Source: Paractinoplanes abujensis
Lineage (GTDB): Bacteria; Actinomycetota; Actinomycetes; Mycobacteriales; Micromonosporaceae
Direction of reading: 5' to 3'
Assembly (NCBI RefSeq): GCF_014204895.1
Contig: NZ_JACHMF010000001.1
Location: forward strand, 682,001 to 746,000
DNA: 64,000 bases
The position numbers and the translations under genes are program-made. The notes beneath the pieces were generated by a model that ran no database searches, was not told the origin of the DNA, and saw only the letters and a list, made by a program, of their open reading frames with translations. The first letter of the stretch is position 1; each line of letters begins with the position of its first letter. Below, piece by piece: positions 34,657-43,886 of the stretch.

Positions 34657-34686
34657 TGGCTACCCCGCGCAAGCACCGAAAAGCAA
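34657..34686 (-). promoter_or_regulatory. Candidate promoter of the M19 dipeptidase gene
   Basis: On the minus strand TTGCTT is followed after 18 bp by TAGCCA (34657-34662), which ends six nucleotides before the ATG at 34650, consistent with a leaderless transcript. Only the hexamers support it. Confidence 0.4.
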
Positions 34687-34773
34687 GACTTGAGGAAAAC
34701 GACCCCCGCAACCCGACCGCACCGCGACGGGCACCGGACGCGCACCGGGCGTGCCGGAATCTCTTTCCCATGC

Positions 34774-34791
34774 CCGGCTGACAACAGCCGG
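34774..34791 (+). other. Small hairpin in the leader of the GH26 gene
   Basis: CCGGCTG (34774-34780) pairs with CAGCCGG (34785-34791) around an ACAA tetraloop, eight nucleotides before the GGGGGAG Shine-Dalgarno. It could shape ribosome access or mRNA stability; it does not match a riboswitch class that I recognise. Confidence 0.45.
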
Positions 34792-34812
34792 ACAGAGCGG
34801 GGGAGATTCACA

Positions 34813-36339
34813 ATGCGTCGTTCCAAGCTGAAGAAGTACTCGGTCATGACCGCCGTCATCGCCGGTGCCGCCGGTGTCGCGGCTGCGGGTCCGGCCCAGG
34901 CCGCCGCGGGGACCACCCTGAAGCTTGCCGCGGGTGACGACGCGTACGTCTCGAGCGCCCGTACGGGTGTCGCCTTCGGCGCGGAGACCAAGCTGGTGGC
35001 CGGGGTCGCCGGCAAGGAGACGAAGACCTCGTTCCTCAAGTTCGCCGTCCCGGCGGGCACCAAGGTCGCCGGCGCGCGCCTCGTCCTGACCACGCAGGCC
35101 GCCTCGGCCAGCACGGTCGCCATCCGCCAGGTCGCGAACACCACCTGGGCCGAGGGCAAGCTCACCGCGGCCACCGCCCCGGCGCTCGGCTCGGTGCTGG
35201 GCAGCGCCGTGCCCGGCGCGACCCTGTCGTTCGACCTGGGCAAGGTCGTCAAGGGTCCCGGCACGTACGCCTTCGCCCTGTCCTCGACGGGTGCGGCCGT
35301 GCGGTTCCAGTCGGCCGAGGCCAAGACGGGCGCCCCGGTGCTCGAGGTCAAGACCGACACCGACGTGTCGCCGCCAGTGGTGTCGACGCCCAAGCCCGCC
35401 GGTGACTGTGTGACCGACGCGAAGCTGGTGCCCTCCTGTGGCGTGCTCTGGGGCGCCGCGGCCGGCGGTTTCACGACCGCGCCGCGCGACCAGGCCCTCA
35501 AGGACTGGGAGAAGCTCAGCGGCCGGACCTCCACGATCTTCCACACCTACCACAAGGGTGACGAGACCTTCCCCACCAAGGCCGAGATCGCCATGACGAG
35601 CGACGCCGCCAGCCCCCGGGTGCTGCTGACCAACTGGAAGATCGCGTACGGCTCGTCGTGGGCCAAGGTGGCCCAGGGCCAGCAGGACAAGCGCATCGAC
35701 GCCTTCGCCGCGCGCGCCAAGGCGTACGGGAAGAAGTTCTTCCTGGTTCTGAACCACGAGCCCGAGAACGACGTCGTGGCCAGGGCCGGCTCGGGCATGG
35801 AGGCCAAGGACTTCGCCGCGATGTACCGCCACACGATCCTGCGCCTGCGCGCCCAGGGCGTGACCAATGTCGTCAACGTGATGGCGTACATGGGTAACGA
35901 GAAGTGGATGGCCCAGTCGTGGTGGAAGGACCTGTACCCCGGTGACGACGTCGTCGACTGGATGGGCCTCGACTCCTACGTGAGCGTCGAGCCCGGCTAC
36001 TACCACGCCGGCAAGTTCAACGACCTGCTCGACCGCGCGCCGACCGGCGGTGGCCTCGGCTTCTACGAGTGGTCGACCACCCAGCACGCCGCCAAGCCGC
36101 TGATGGTCGCCGAGTGGGGCGCCTACCACCGCGTCGGCAAGATCCACGACAAGTCGGCGGTCTACCACAGCGTCCTGCCCGAGCTGGCCAAGCGTCCGGG
36201 CATCAAGGCGATCGTGTACTTCGACACCAAGCACGACGACGAGGGCGACCGCGACATCAGCATCGACAGCACCCCGGCCGCGCTGGCCGCGTTCAAGAAG
36301 CTGGCCGCCGACCCGATCTTCAAGGTCAAGCTGGGCTGA
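34813..36339 (+). CDS. Secreted GH26-type glycanase with N-terminal carbohydrate-binding module
   Basis: A 508-residue exported enzyme. A signal peptide (about 1-34, ending PAQAAA) precedes a beta-sandwich of the DNRLRE/CBM96 type (about 36-175, LKLAAGDDAYVSSA, TSFLKFAVPAGTKVAGARLVL), a short linker and a C-terminal GH26-like TIM barrel (about 195-508). The acid/base Glu 316 is in LNHEPEND and the nucleophile Glu 434 in MVAEWGAY, both matching beta-mannanase family positions. It probably cleaves beta-mannan or mixed-linkage glucan outside the cell. A strong GGGGGAG Shine-Dalgarno precedes ATG 34813. Confidence 0.85.
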   Translation: MRRSKLKKYSVMTAVIAGAAGVAAAGPAQAAAGTTLKLAAGDDAYVSSARTGVAFGAETKLVAGVAGKETKTSFLKFAVPAGTKVAGARLVLTTQAASASTVAIRQVANTTWAEGKLTAATAPALGSVLGSAVPGATLSFDLGKVVKGPGTYAFALSSTGAAVRFQSAEAKTGAPVLEVKTDTDVSPPVVSTPKPAGDCVTDAKLVPSCGVLWGAAAGGFTTAPRDQALKDWEKLSGRTSTIFHTYHKGDETFPTKAEIAMTSDAASPRVLLTNWKIAYGSSWAKVAQGQQDKRIDAFAARAKAYGKKFFLVLNHEPENDVVARAGSGMEAKDFAAMYRHTILRLRAQGVTNVVNVMAYMGNEKWMAQSWWKDLYPGDDVVDWMGLDSYVSVEPGYYHAGKFNDLLDRAPTGGGLGFYEWSTTQHAAKPLMVAEWGAYHRVGKIHDKSAVYHSVLPELAKRPGIKAIVYFDTKHDDEGDRDISIDSTPAALAAFKKLAADPIFKVKLG

Positions 36340-36378
36340 CGCCTGTTACCTGATGCTTCGTCCGATGTTCCAGTTGCC

Positions 36379-36408
36379 TTGAGCACCAGTTGTTCATCTT
36401 CGTAGGGC
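36379..36408 (+). promoter_or_regulatory. Candidate promoter for the lysine-rich micro-ORF
   Basis: TTGAGC (36379-36384) and TAGGGC (36403-36408) are separated by 18 bp. Between this site and the micro-ORF is a palindrome GATCGCG-C-CGCGATC (36452-36466). The transcript would run about 190 nt to the terminator at 36595. Confidence 0.45.
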
Positions 36409-36493
36409 CCCCGTACGCCTCCGCTTTCCGTAACGTTAACCACCGGCGCCGGATCGCGCCGCGATCGGTTTGAGGTCGAAAGGGGGTCCCACC

Positions 36494-36541
36494 ATGGCTA
36501 AGAAGTCGAAGAAGGACAAGAAGAACAAGAAGAAGAAGTGA
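36494..36541 (+). CDS. 15-residue lysine-rich micro-protein
   Basis: ATG 36494 opens MAKKSKKDKKNKKKK and then TGA: 11 of 15 residues are Lys. A GGGGG-containing purine stretch (AAAGGGGG) lies about six nucleotides upstream, and a 14-bp hairpin terminator starts 19 nt after the stop. All lysines use AAG, the preferred codon of high-GC actinomycetes. The start site, ribosome-binding site and terminator make a compact single-gene unit, so I treat it as genuine despite its size. Function is unknown; the charge suggests binding to nucleic acid or ribosomes. It could alternatively be a leader peptide within a small RNA. Confidence 0.6.
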   Translation: MAKKSKKDKKNKKKK

Positions 36542-36560
36542 CCTGACTCTTCTTGGCTCG

Positions 36561-36595
36561 CGGCGGCTTCCCCGGAACGTACGGGGAAGCCGCCG
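36561..36595 (+). terminator. Strong 14-bp intrinsic terminator hairpin
   Basis: CGGCGGCTTCCCCG (36561-36574) pairs perfectly with CGGGGAAGCCGCCG (36582-36595) around a 7-nt loop, followed by TTCCTGTTT. It ends the micro-ORF transcript and separates it from the GGDEF-EAL gene. Confidence 0.9.
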
Positions 36596-36680
36596 TTCCT
36601 GTTTCCCCCGGATCCCTCAGGTGATCGGCCGAGAACCCGATCTGCTGTTCGCCGGACGCGACAACCAGGGGAGGGACGCG

Positions 36681-39260
36681 ATGATGTCGGGCGCCGCCCT
36701 ACCCGTCCTCGTGCTGCTCGTCTGCGTCGCCCTGGCCACCGTGGCCGGCTCGGGAACGCTGGCCGGCCTGACCGCGCTGACCGCCCTCGCCGTCGCCGGC
36801 ATGGCCCTGTACGTCATGCGCTTACGCCAAGCCCGTACGCGGATGGCCTGGCTCGGGCTCGGCGCGGGCGCCCTGGCCGAGGCCGTGGGCATCATCGTCG
36901 ACGGACCGCAGGGCGCCGGACACATCGCCATGGCCGTGATCATCGCCGGCACGCTCCTCGTCACCCCGACACCCGAACAGACCCGCCTGACCCGTCTGCG
37001 CAGCATCGTCGACGCCCTGCTGGTGGCCAGCTCGCTGCTCATGACGAGCTGGAACTTCGTGCTGGCGCCGGCCGAGGCGGACGGCAACACATTGCTGATC
37101 GCCTTGCCGGTGGCCGACGTCGTGCTCGGCACCGTCGCGATCGCCGCCCTCGCCCGCTGGCACCGCGGCTACCGCGGCTCGGCCACACTCGTCATGGTCA
37201 GCGTCGCGTTGATGCTGATCGCGCTGGGGGACAGCGCCGCCGTCCGGATGCTGGCCGAGGACACCACCGGCTGGCTGGCGATGCCCGAGGCGGGCGGGCT
37301 CGCCGGCTACGGATTGCTGCTGCTGGCCGGCATCCGTGCCGCGGGCACGGGACGCCTGGCCGACGAGCAGGACGAGCCCGACGCGATCGTCACGCGCCGG
37401 TCGGCCAGCCTTTTCCTGCCGTACGCGGCGGTGCTCGCGGCCGTGGCGTCCGGCACGTTCTGGCTGGCCACCGGTCACACCAGCTCGCCCGTCTTCACGT
37501 GGTGCCGGTTCGCCTCGATCGGTCTGATCATGCTGCGCGGGCTGATCCTCGTGCTCGACAACCGCCAGCTCGCCCGCCGCCTGGAAGAACGGGTCACCGA
37601 CCGGACGGCCGAAGTGGCCAACCGCGAACAGCGCTTCCGGGCCCTCGTCGAGCAGAGCTCCGACTCGCTGGCGATCCTCGAAGCCGACTCGACCGTGCGC
37701 TACCAGAGCTCGTCCGTCGAACGGATCTTCGGTTACCCCGCCGCGGTCCTCGTGGGCCGGCGCCTCATCGACATCGTCGGGAAGCGGGCCGCACCCCGGG
37801 TCCAGGCGGCCATCGAGAACGTGCTCGGCCGGCCGGGCGGAATCCACACGTTCACCGTGACGCTGCCCCACCAGGACGGCTCCTGGCGACTGTCCGAGAT
37901 GACCATCACCAATCTGCTCGACGACCCGTACGTACGGGGTCTGGTCTTCAACACCCGCGACGTGAGCGACGCCCAGCAGCTGCAGGACCAGCTCCGCCAC
38001 GAGGCCTACCACGACGCGCTGACCGGTCTCGTCAACCGCGCGCTGTTCCGCGAACGGCTGGCCGCGGCCTTCCAGGACGACGTGTCGATCCTCTTCCTCG
38101 ACCTGGACGGGTTCAAAGAAGTCAACGACAGCCTCGGGCACGCCGCCGGCGACCAGCTGCTGGTGCAGGTGGCCGCGCGGCTGCTCGACGTGGTGCCGCC
38201 CCCGCACACCGTGGCCCGCCTCGGCGGCGACGAGTTCGCCGTGATCACCTCGGCCGACGCCGCCGCGCTGGCCGTGGCCGTCCTCGACAGCCTCGACGAG
38301 CCGTTCCTGGTCGACGGACGCGAACTGCATGTCGGCGCGGGCGTCGGGGTCGCCGCGGCCGCCGACGCCACCGACATCGAACAGTTGCAACGCAACGCCG
38401 ACCTGGCCATGTACAAAGCCAAAGAAGCCGGCGGCGGTGTCTACGCGAGCTACGACCCGGCCATGCACGACGCCCTCATGCGACGGCTGTCACTCGCCGA
38501 CGACCTGCGCCTCGCCCTGGACCGCGACGAACTGGTGCTGCACTACCAGCCCACCGTCGACCTGGCCACCGGGGACATCGTCGGCTTCGAGGCCCTCGTA
38601 CGGTGGCAGCACCCCACCCGCGGCATGGTGCCCCCACTCGAATTCATCGGCATCGCCGAATCAACCGGCCTGATCGTGCCGCTCGGCCGCTGGGTCCTCG
38701 CCGAGGCCTGCCGCCAAGCGGTCGCCTGGGGCCGCCCCGTGAAAATGGCCGTGAACGTGTCGGTCCGCCAATTCGAGGCCGGCGACCTGGCCGCCACCGT
38801 GGCGGCGGTACTCGCCGAAACCGGGATGCCGGCCGACCAGCTGTGCCTCGAAATGACCGAAAGCGTGCTGCTGACCGACACCGACGAAAACCTGTCCCGC
38901 ATCGTCGGCCTCAAAGCGCTCGGCGTGATGCTGGCCATGGACGACTTCGGCACAGGATATTCGTCGCTGGCCTACCTGCGGCGCTTCCCCATGGACGTGC
39001 TGAAGATCGACCGCTCCTTCGTCGACCGCCTCGGCTCCGGCGACGCCGAAGACGAGACCCTGGTCAACACGATCATCCGGCTGGGGCGGCGATTCGGCAT
39101 GCTGACCGTGGCCGAAGGGATCGAGAACGAGGCCCAGCTGGCGGTGCTGCGGGGGATGGGGTGCGACTACGCGCAGGGGTACTTCCTGTCACGGCCGGTG
39201 CCTGCTCCCGAAGCCGGGGCACTGCTGGAGGCGGGGTTGCCGGCTTACGCGGGGGCCTAG
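36681..39260 (+). CDS. Membrane GGDEF-EAL protein with PAS domain (cyclic-di-GMP metabolism)
   Basis: An 859-residue protein with about eight N-terminal membrane helices (residues about 1-300), a coiled coil, a PAS domain (about 335-440, FRALVEQSSDSLAILEADSTVRY split over two helices), a GGDEF domain with an intact GGDEF at 515-519, and an EAL domain with an intact E-A-L at 637-639, plus DDFGTGYSSL and VAEGIENE. Both the diguanylate cyclase and phosphodiesterase active sites look complete, so it may make, degrade or switch between both activities for c-di-GMP, which controls development in actinomycetes. I chose ATG 36681 for its AGGGGAGGG Shine-Dalgarno; GTG 36621 is possible. Confidence 0.92.
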   Translation: MMSGAALPVLVLLVCVALATVAGSGTLAGLTALTALAVAGMALYVMRLRQARTRMAWLGLGAGALAEAVGIIVDGPQGAGHIAMAVIIAGTLLVTPTPEQTRLTRLRSIVDALLVASSLLMTSWNFVLAPAEADGNTLLIALPVADVVLGTVAIAALARWHRGYRGSATLVMVSVALMLIALGDSAAVRMLAEDTTGWLAMPEAGGLAGYGLLLLAGIRAAGTGRLADEQDEPDAIVTRRSASLFLPYAAVLAAVASGTFWLATGHTSSPVFTWCRFASIGLIMLRGLILVLDNRQLARRLEERVTDRTAEVANREQRFRALVEQSSDSLAILEADSTVRYQSSSVERIFGYPAAVLVGRRLIDIVGKRAAPRVQAAIENVLGRPGGIHTFTVTLPHQDGSWRLSEMTITNLLDDPYVRGLVFNTRDVSDAQQLQDQLRHEAYHDALTGLVNRALFRERLAAAFQDDVSILFLDLDGFKEVNDSLGHAAGDQLLVQVAARLLDVVPPPHTVARLGGDEFAVITSADAAALAVAVLDSLDEPFLVDGRELHVGAGVGVAAAADATDIEQLQRNADLAMYKAKEAGGGVYASYDPAMHDALMRRLSLADDLRLALDRDELVLHYQPTVDLATGDIVGFEALVRWQHPTRGMVPPLEFIGIAESTGLIVPLGRWVLAEACRQAVAWGRPVKMAVNVSVRQFEAGDLAATVAAVLAETGMPADQLCLEMTESVLLTDTDENLSRIVGLKALGVMLAMDDFGTGYSSLAYLRRFPMDVLKIDRSFVDRLGSGDAEDETLVNTIIRLGRRFGMLTVAEGIENEAQLAVLRGMGCDYAQGYFLSRPVPAPEAGALLEAGLPAYAGA

Positions 39261-39332
39261 TTCCAGGTCACTCGGGAGCGTGAATGCGCGCCGCCGGGGG
39301 TTTGTGGGGATGTGACGTCGGGGACGCGCGCC

Positions 39333-39365
39333 GGAGCCCCGCGTCTTGGCGGGACGCGGGGCTCC
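39333..39365. terminator. 13-bp bidirectional terminator hairpin
   Basis: GGAGCCCCGCGTC (39333-39345) pairs perfectly with GACGCGGGGCTCC (39353-39365) around TTGGCGG. It lies between the convergent ends of the GGDEF-EAL gene and the glycosyltransferase gene. Confidence 0.85.
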
Positions 39366-39390
39366 TGACTGCGGCTGCGGTTCGGCAGAG

Positions 39391-41331
39391 CTAAGCCGCT
39401 TGGGTGAGGTCGTAGACCGTTGTCCCGCCGGCGGTGGTGGCCGTGTAATTGGCGGCTACCCAGGCGGCGATCAGGCCGGCCTGTGTGGACTGACCGCCGC
39501 CCGTGCCGCCACCGGCGATGTAGTAGTGGAGTTGGCCGGCGGCCACGTAAGCCTGGAACTCGGCCAGCGTGGGCGAGGGGTCGGAGCCGTTCCAGCCGCC
39601 GAGGGCGATCACCGCGGTGCCGCTGGCCAGCTCGAGGTCGGCCGCTGAGGTGGCTCCGCTCACCGCGGCGGACCACTGGGTGGTGGAGGACTTCAGCAGG
39701 GCCGTCAGCTCGCTGTTGGTGGACCGGTCGCTCCCAGCGCCGCCTCCACCCGCCGGACCACCCATGGCGGACCCGGACGGCGCGCCCGACGATCCGGACG
39801 AAGCAGCACCTGACGATGACCCGGGCGGCACGGCATCCGAGGCCCTGTTGCCGTCGGGCCCACCACCCCGCAAGGCGCCGAAGCCGGCGGCCGAAGACGG
39901 CCCCGACGACGGAATGGACCCGTTGTGCGCACCAGCGGCGGTGGCCCCCGCCCAAGCCGCGCCCCCAGCCCCCGCCGACAGCACCGCCACCGTCAACGCC
40001 ACCACCGCGAGCCGCCGCAACGGCACCAGCAGCACCAGCGCGACCCCCACCCCGGCCGTGAGCGAACCCCAGCGCAGCCAGGGCTGCCAGTCGGCCCGCC
40101 CGAGCAGCACCCATCCCCACACCGCGGTCGCCCCCACCATGGCGGCCAGCACCGCCCGGGCTCGCAGCGAGGTCCGGGCAGCCCACATCGCGCGGCCGGC
40201 GACGGCTACGAGGGCGGCGATCGCCGGGGCCAGCGCGACGGTGTAGTACGGGTGGATCGTGCCGCTCATGTACGAGAACGTCAGCCCGGTGACCAGCGTC
40301 CATCCGCCCCACAGCACGATCGCCGCGCGCTGGTGGTCGGTGCGCGGCCGCCGCCACGTGCAGGCGAGCCCGGCCGCCAGGCCGATCAGTGCGGCCGGCA
40401 GCAGCCACGAGATCTCCAGCCCCATCGACGTGCCGAAGAGCCGCCCGATCCCGGTCGAGCCGCCGAAGGAGGCGTTCGCCACGGCCGACCCGCCCGTGGA
40501 GCCGAGGAGGCGCCCCAGCCCGTTGTAGCCCAGGGCCAGTTCCCACAGCGTGTTGTTGGTGGAGCCCGCGATGTAGGGCCGCGACGAGGCCGGCCACAGC
40601 GACACCAGCGCGACGTACCACCCCGCCGACACGATCAGCGCGAGCCCGGCCAGCAGCAGGTCCCGGATGCGCCGCTTCAGGCCGGTGGGCGCCGCGATCA
40701 GGTACACCAGAGCGAACGCGGGCAGCACCAGGAACGCCTGCATCATCTTGGTCAGGAAACCGAAGCCCAGCAGAACGCCGGTGAGCGCCAGCCATTTGCA
40801 CGCGGCTTTCTCCACGGCCCGTACGGTCGTGTAGGCCGCCGCCGTCATCAGCAGCACGAGCAGCGCGTCGGGGTTGTCGTACCGGAACATGAGCACGGCC
40901 ACCGGGGTGAGCGCCAGCGCCGCCCCCGCGACCAGCCCGGCCGCCTGTCCCGACCAGCGTTTGACCGCCGCGTACAGGAACCACACACTGGCCACGCCCA
41001 TCAGCGCCTGCGGGGCCAGGATCGCCCAGCTGTTGACGCCGAAGAGGCGCGCGGACAGGCCCATCACCCACATCGCGGCGGGCGGTTTGTCGACCGTGAT
41101 GGCGTTGCCCGCGTCGAGCGAGCCGAACAGCCACGCCTTCCAGCTCTGCGCGCCGGCTTGGGCGGCGGCCGCGTAGAAGCTGTTGCCCCACCCGGATGCG
41201 CCCAGGTCCCACAGGTAGAGCACCGCCGTGCCGAGCAGCAGAATGAGCACCGGCCAGCGCCGCGCACCGGAGGCGGGCGGGGCTGCGGGCCGAGGCGCAA
41301 CTGCAGGTGGCCGTTCCAACAAGGTCGTCAT
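39391..41331 (-). CDS. GT39/ArnT-like membrane glycosyltransferase
   Basis: A 646-residue integral membrane protein with about 11-12 helices (residues about 28-450) of the dolichyl-phosphate-mannose/ArnT-like GT-C fold. GNSFYAAAAQAGAQSWKAWLFGSLDAGNAITVDKPPAAMW contains the acidic and D-K-P-P motifs of the YcdU/ArnT group, in which this loop faces the outside. A Ser/Gly/Ala-rich extracytoplasmic linker (about 470-540) leads to a soluble domain (about 545-646, TSAADLELASGTAVIALGGWNGSDP). It transfers sugars from polyprenyl-phosphate carriers to cell-envelope acceptors. Starts at ATG 41331. It is divergent from the TetR gene across 242 bp. Confidence 0.85.
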   Translation of the reverse strand: MTTLLERPPAVAPRPAAPPASGARRWPVLILLLGTAVLYLWDLGASGWGNSFYAAAAQAGAQSWKAWLFGSLDAGNAITVDKPPAAMWVMGLSARLFGVNSWAILAPQALMGVASVWFLYAAVKRWSGQAAGLVAGAALALTPVAVLMFRYDNPDALLVLLMTAAAYTTVRAVEKAACKWLALTGVLLGFGFLTKMMQAFLVLPAFALVYLIAAPTGLKRRIRDLLLAGLALIVSAGWYVALVSLWPASSRPYIAGSTNNTLWELALGYNGLGRLLGSTGGSAVANASFGGSTGIGRLFGTSMGLEISWLLPAALIGLAAGLACTWRRPRTDHQRAAIVLWGGWTLVTGLTFSYMSGTIHPYYTVALAPAIAALVAVAGRAMWAARTSLRARAVLAAMVGATAVWGWVLLGRADWQPWLRWGSLTAGVGVALVLLVPLRRLAVVALTVAVLSAGAGGAAWAGATAAGAHNGSIPSSGPSSAAGFGALRGGGPDGNRASDAVPPGSSSGAASSGSSGAPSGSAMGGPAGGGGAGSDRSTNSELTALLKSSTTQWSAAVSGATSAADLELASGTAVIALGGWNGSDPSPTLAEFQAYVAAGQLHYYIAGGGTGGGQSTQAGLIAAWVAANYTATTAGGTTVYDLTQAA

Positions 41332-41524
41332 GCCGGCAAGAGTCGGCCTCCGCTCTGTGCCCGCACTGTGCTTGTTCTATGAGGTCCCGTTCTCACAGAA
41401 GGCCCACAGTTTGCTGGTCGCGTACGCGTCCCGGCTTCGGGTTCCGGGCCGGGGCGCGCCAGTCCGGCGGGCTTGGTCCACGTGGGTGCGGGGACGGTGC
41501 CGAGGGTGTGCCGCAGTTCGAGGT

Positions 41525-41558
41525 GGTACTGAGTACCGTCCGGGACTCGGTTCCGTCC
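41525..41558. promoter_or_regulatory. Paired GGnACT operator upstream of tetR
   Basis: A perfect 13-bp palindrome GGTACTGAGTACC (41525-41537) is followed 17 bp later by a related half-conserved copy GGGACTCGGTTCCG (from about 41542); both are followed by GTCC. The pair lies just upstream of TAGGGT (41562-41567), a -10 box ending 6 nt before the tetR ATG, so a bound repressor would block that promoter. Confidence 0.65.
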
Positions 41559-41561
41559 CGC

Positions 41562-41567
41562 TAGGGT
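41562..41567 (+). promoter_or_regulatory. Candidate -10 hexamer of the second tetR gene
   Basis: TAGGGT ends 6 nt before ATG 41574, with no Shine-Dalgarno between, again suggesting a leaderless transcript. The operator pair sits immediately upstream where a -35 would lie. Confidence 0.45.
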
Positions 41568-41573
41568 GGGCTC

Positions 41574-42158
41574 ATGTCCTTGCGGGAGGCCAAACGGCAG
41601 CGGGTCCGCGAGCAACTGGTCGAGGCGGCCTTCGCGCTGTACGCCGAGCATGGCTTCGCCCAGGTCTCGGTGACCGACATCGCCGAACGGGCCCAGGTCG
41701 GGCGCACGACGTTCTTCCGCTATTTCGGCGACAAGCAGGAGGTCCTGTTCGCCGGCGAGCAGCGGCTGATCGAGGAGTTCGCCGCCGACTCCCTGGCCGA
41801 GGCGCCCCCGCCGCGCGATCTGGCCGGCGCGTTGTCGCAGCTCTGGGGCCTCGCCTACGCCAAACGCGACATCGTCGTGGGCGACAGAGCCATGTTCGGC
41901 GTACGGCAGAGGTTGATCGCGACGGTGCCCGAGTTGCAGGACCGGGCCAACCGCAAGATGCAGCGCATCGCCGAAGCGCTCGAGACGACCCTCGTACGGC
42001 GGAAAACCGACCCGGAGGTGGCGCTGCTGGCGGCCCAGATCGGGATCGCCTGTTTCCGGGTGGCGCTGCAGACGGCAGGGGAGGATCCGAAAAAGGTGAT
42101 GCCTGCCATGGAACGGGTAGTCCGACAAGTGATCTCCACGGCGTCGCCGTCGCACTAG
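41574..42158 (+). CDS. TetR-family transcriptional regulator
   Basis: A 194-residue regulator with the HTH at about residues 8-55 (VREQLVEAAFALYAEHGF, VSVTDIAERAQVGRTTFFRYFGDKQEV), closely resembling the HTH of the other TetR in this window. The C-terminal domain is helical with no obvious ligand motif. The ATG follows a -10-like TAGGGT by 6 nt. Two operators just upstream suggest autoregulation and possibly control of the divergent glycosyltransferase gene. It precedes pgi by 57 bp but the promoter arrangement does not show co-transcription. Confidence 0.9.
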   Translation: MSLREAKRQRVREQLVEAAFALYAEHGFAQVSVTDIAERAQVGRTTFFRYFGDKQEVLFAGEQRLIEEFAADSLAEAPPPRDLAGALSQLWGLAYAKRDIVVGDRAMFGVRQRLIATVPELQDRANRKMQRIAEALETTLVRRKTDPEVALLAAQIGIACFRVALQTAGEDPKKVMPAMERVVRQVISTASPSH

Positions 42159-42215
42159 CACGATTCGTGCCAGGATGAGGACGAGAGTCCGGGTTCAAGG
42201 AAGAGACTAGGACAA

Positions 42216-43853
42216 ATGAGCGAACACGTTTCCGACAGCGCCGAGTGGCTCGCGCTGCAGGGCCACGCCGAGAAGTTCAACGGGGTGCACCTGCGCGACC
42301 TCTTCGGCAGCGACCCGAAGCGCGGCGAGCGCCTGACCGCGCAGGTTGCCGACCTCACCGTCGACTACAGCAAGAACCTGGTCAACGACGAAGTGCTGAG
42401 CGCTCTGCTGGCGCTGGCCGAACGGGCCAAGCTGCGCGAGCGCACCGCCGCGATGTTCGCCGGCGAGCACATCAACGTCACCGAGGACAGGGCCGTGCTG
42501 CACACGGCGCTGCGCCTGCCCCGCGACGCCACGCTCGAGGTGGACGGGCAGAACGTGGTGGCCGAGGTGCACGAGGTGCTCGACCGGATGGGCGCGTTCA
42601 GCGACCGGGTGCGTTCGGGCGAGTGGACCGGCCACACCGGTCAGCGCATCAGGACCGTCGTCAACATCGGCATCGGCGGGTCCGACCTGGGCCCCGTGAT
42701 GGCGTACGAGGCGCTCAAGGACTTCAAGGCGCCCGAGATCGAGTGCCGGTTCATCTCCAACATCGACCCCACCGACCTGCACGAGAAGACGCACGACCTC
42801 GACCCGGCGACCACGCTGTTCATCGTCTGCTCCAAGACGTTCGGCACGCAGGAGACGCTGACCAACGCGACCGAGGCGCGTAACTGGCTGCTGGCCGGCC
42901 TGGGGTCCGATGCCGGCGCGGACGCGGTGGCCAAGCACTTCGTGGCGGTCAGCACGAACGCCAAGCGGGTCGCCGACTTCGGCATCGACACCGAGAACAT
43001 GTTCGGCTTCTGGGACTGGGTGGGCGGCCGCTACTCGCTGCCCTCGGCGGTCGGCCTGTCCGTGATGATCGCGGTCGGCAAGGAGCACTTCGCCGACATG
43101 CTGGCCGGTTACCGCGCCGTCGACGAGCACTTCCTCAACACGCCGCTCGAGTCGAACGTGCCGGCGCTGCTGGGCCTGCTCAACGTCTGGTACGACACGT
43201 TTCTGGGCGCCCAGTCGCACGCCGTCCTGCCGTACTCGCAATATCTGCACCGCTTCGCCGCCTACCTCCAGCAGCTCACGATGGAGAGCAACGGCAAGTC
43301 CGTACGGCTCGACGGGTCGCCCGCGTCGTTCCAGACCGGCGAGGTCTTCTGGGGCGAGCCCGGCACGAATGGTCAGCACGCGTTCTACCAGCTGATCCAC
43401 CAGGGCACCAAGCTGATCCCGGCCGACTTCATCGGGTTCAGCAAGCCGAACCACGACATCGGCGAGATGCACGACCTGTTCATGTCGAACTTCTTCGCCC
43501 AGACCGGCGCCCTCGCGTTCGGCCGCACGCTCGATCAGGTGCTCGCCGAGGGCACGTCGCCCGAGATCGCGCCGCACCGGGTCATGCGGGGCAACCACCC
43601 GACGACCACGATCCTGGCCGAGCGGCTGACCCCGGCCGTCCTGGGGCAGCTGATCGCGCTCTACGAGCACATCACGTTCACCCAGGGCACGATCTGGGAG
43701 ATCAACTCGTTCGACCAGTGGGGTGTCGAGCTGGGCAAGGTCATGGCCAACCAGCTGGCGCCCAAGCTGACCGCGTCGTCCGAGCCGGCCGCGGACGACG
43801 ACTCGTCGACCAATGCGCTGATCAAGCTGTACCGCTCGCAGCGCGGCCGCTGA
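42216..43853 (+). CDS. pgi: Glucose-6-phosphate isomerase
   Basis: A 545-residue PGI of the long eubacterial type, interconverting glucose 6-phosphate and fructose 6-phosphate in glycolysis and gluconeogenesis. Motifs include [20 protein letters not shown] (phosphate loop), [56 protein letters not shown] containing the catalytic Glu and His region, and the C-terminal [10 protein letters not shown] with a catalytic Lys. Length and motifs are normal. A purine-rich AAGGAAGAG stretch precedes ATG 42216. It is a stand-alone housekeeping gene here. Confidence 0.97.
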   Translation: MSEHVSDSAEWLALQGHAEKFNGVHLRDLFGSDPKRGERLTAQVADLTVDYSKNLVNDEVLSALLALAERAKLRERTAAMFAGEHINVTEDRAVLHTALRLPRDATLEVDGQNVVAEVHEVLDRMGAFSDRVRSGEWTGHTGQRIRTVVNIGIGGSDLGPVMAYEALKDFKAPEIECRFISNIDPTDLHEKTHDLDPATTLFIVCSKTFGTQETLTNATEARNWLLAGLGSDAGADAVAKHFVAVSTNAKRVADFGIDTENMFGFWDWVGGRYSLPSAVGLSVMIAVGKEHFADMLAGYRAVDEHFLNTPLESNVPALLGLLNVWYDTFLGAQSHAVLPYSQYLHRFAAYLQQLTMESNGKSVRLDGSPASFQTGEVFWGEPGTNGQHAFYQLIHQGTKLIPADFIGFSKPNHDIGEMHDLFMSNFFAQTGALAFGRTLDQVLAEGTSPEIAPHRVMRGNHPTTTILAERLTPAVLGQLIALYEHITFTQGTIWEINSFDQWGVELGKVMANQLAPKLTASSEPAADDDSSTNALIKLYRSQRGR

Positions 43854-43879
43854 AAACTGTCGTACGCGGGCTCTAGGGT
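43851..43879 (+). promoter_or_regulatory. Candidate leaderless promoter overlapping the pgi stop
   Basis: TGAAAA (43851-43856, containing the pgi stop codon) and TAGGGT (43874-43879) are 17 bp apart. TAGGGT ends 7 nt before ATG 43887 and no Shine-Dalgarno is present. Confidence 0.5.
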
Positions 43880-43886
43880 CGTCGGC

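Noticed and set aside
36561..36595. Possible riboswitch at the micro-ORF end
   Set aside because: The structure is a simple perfect hairpin with a U-rich tail, sufficient for termination, and no conserved aptamer is visible.
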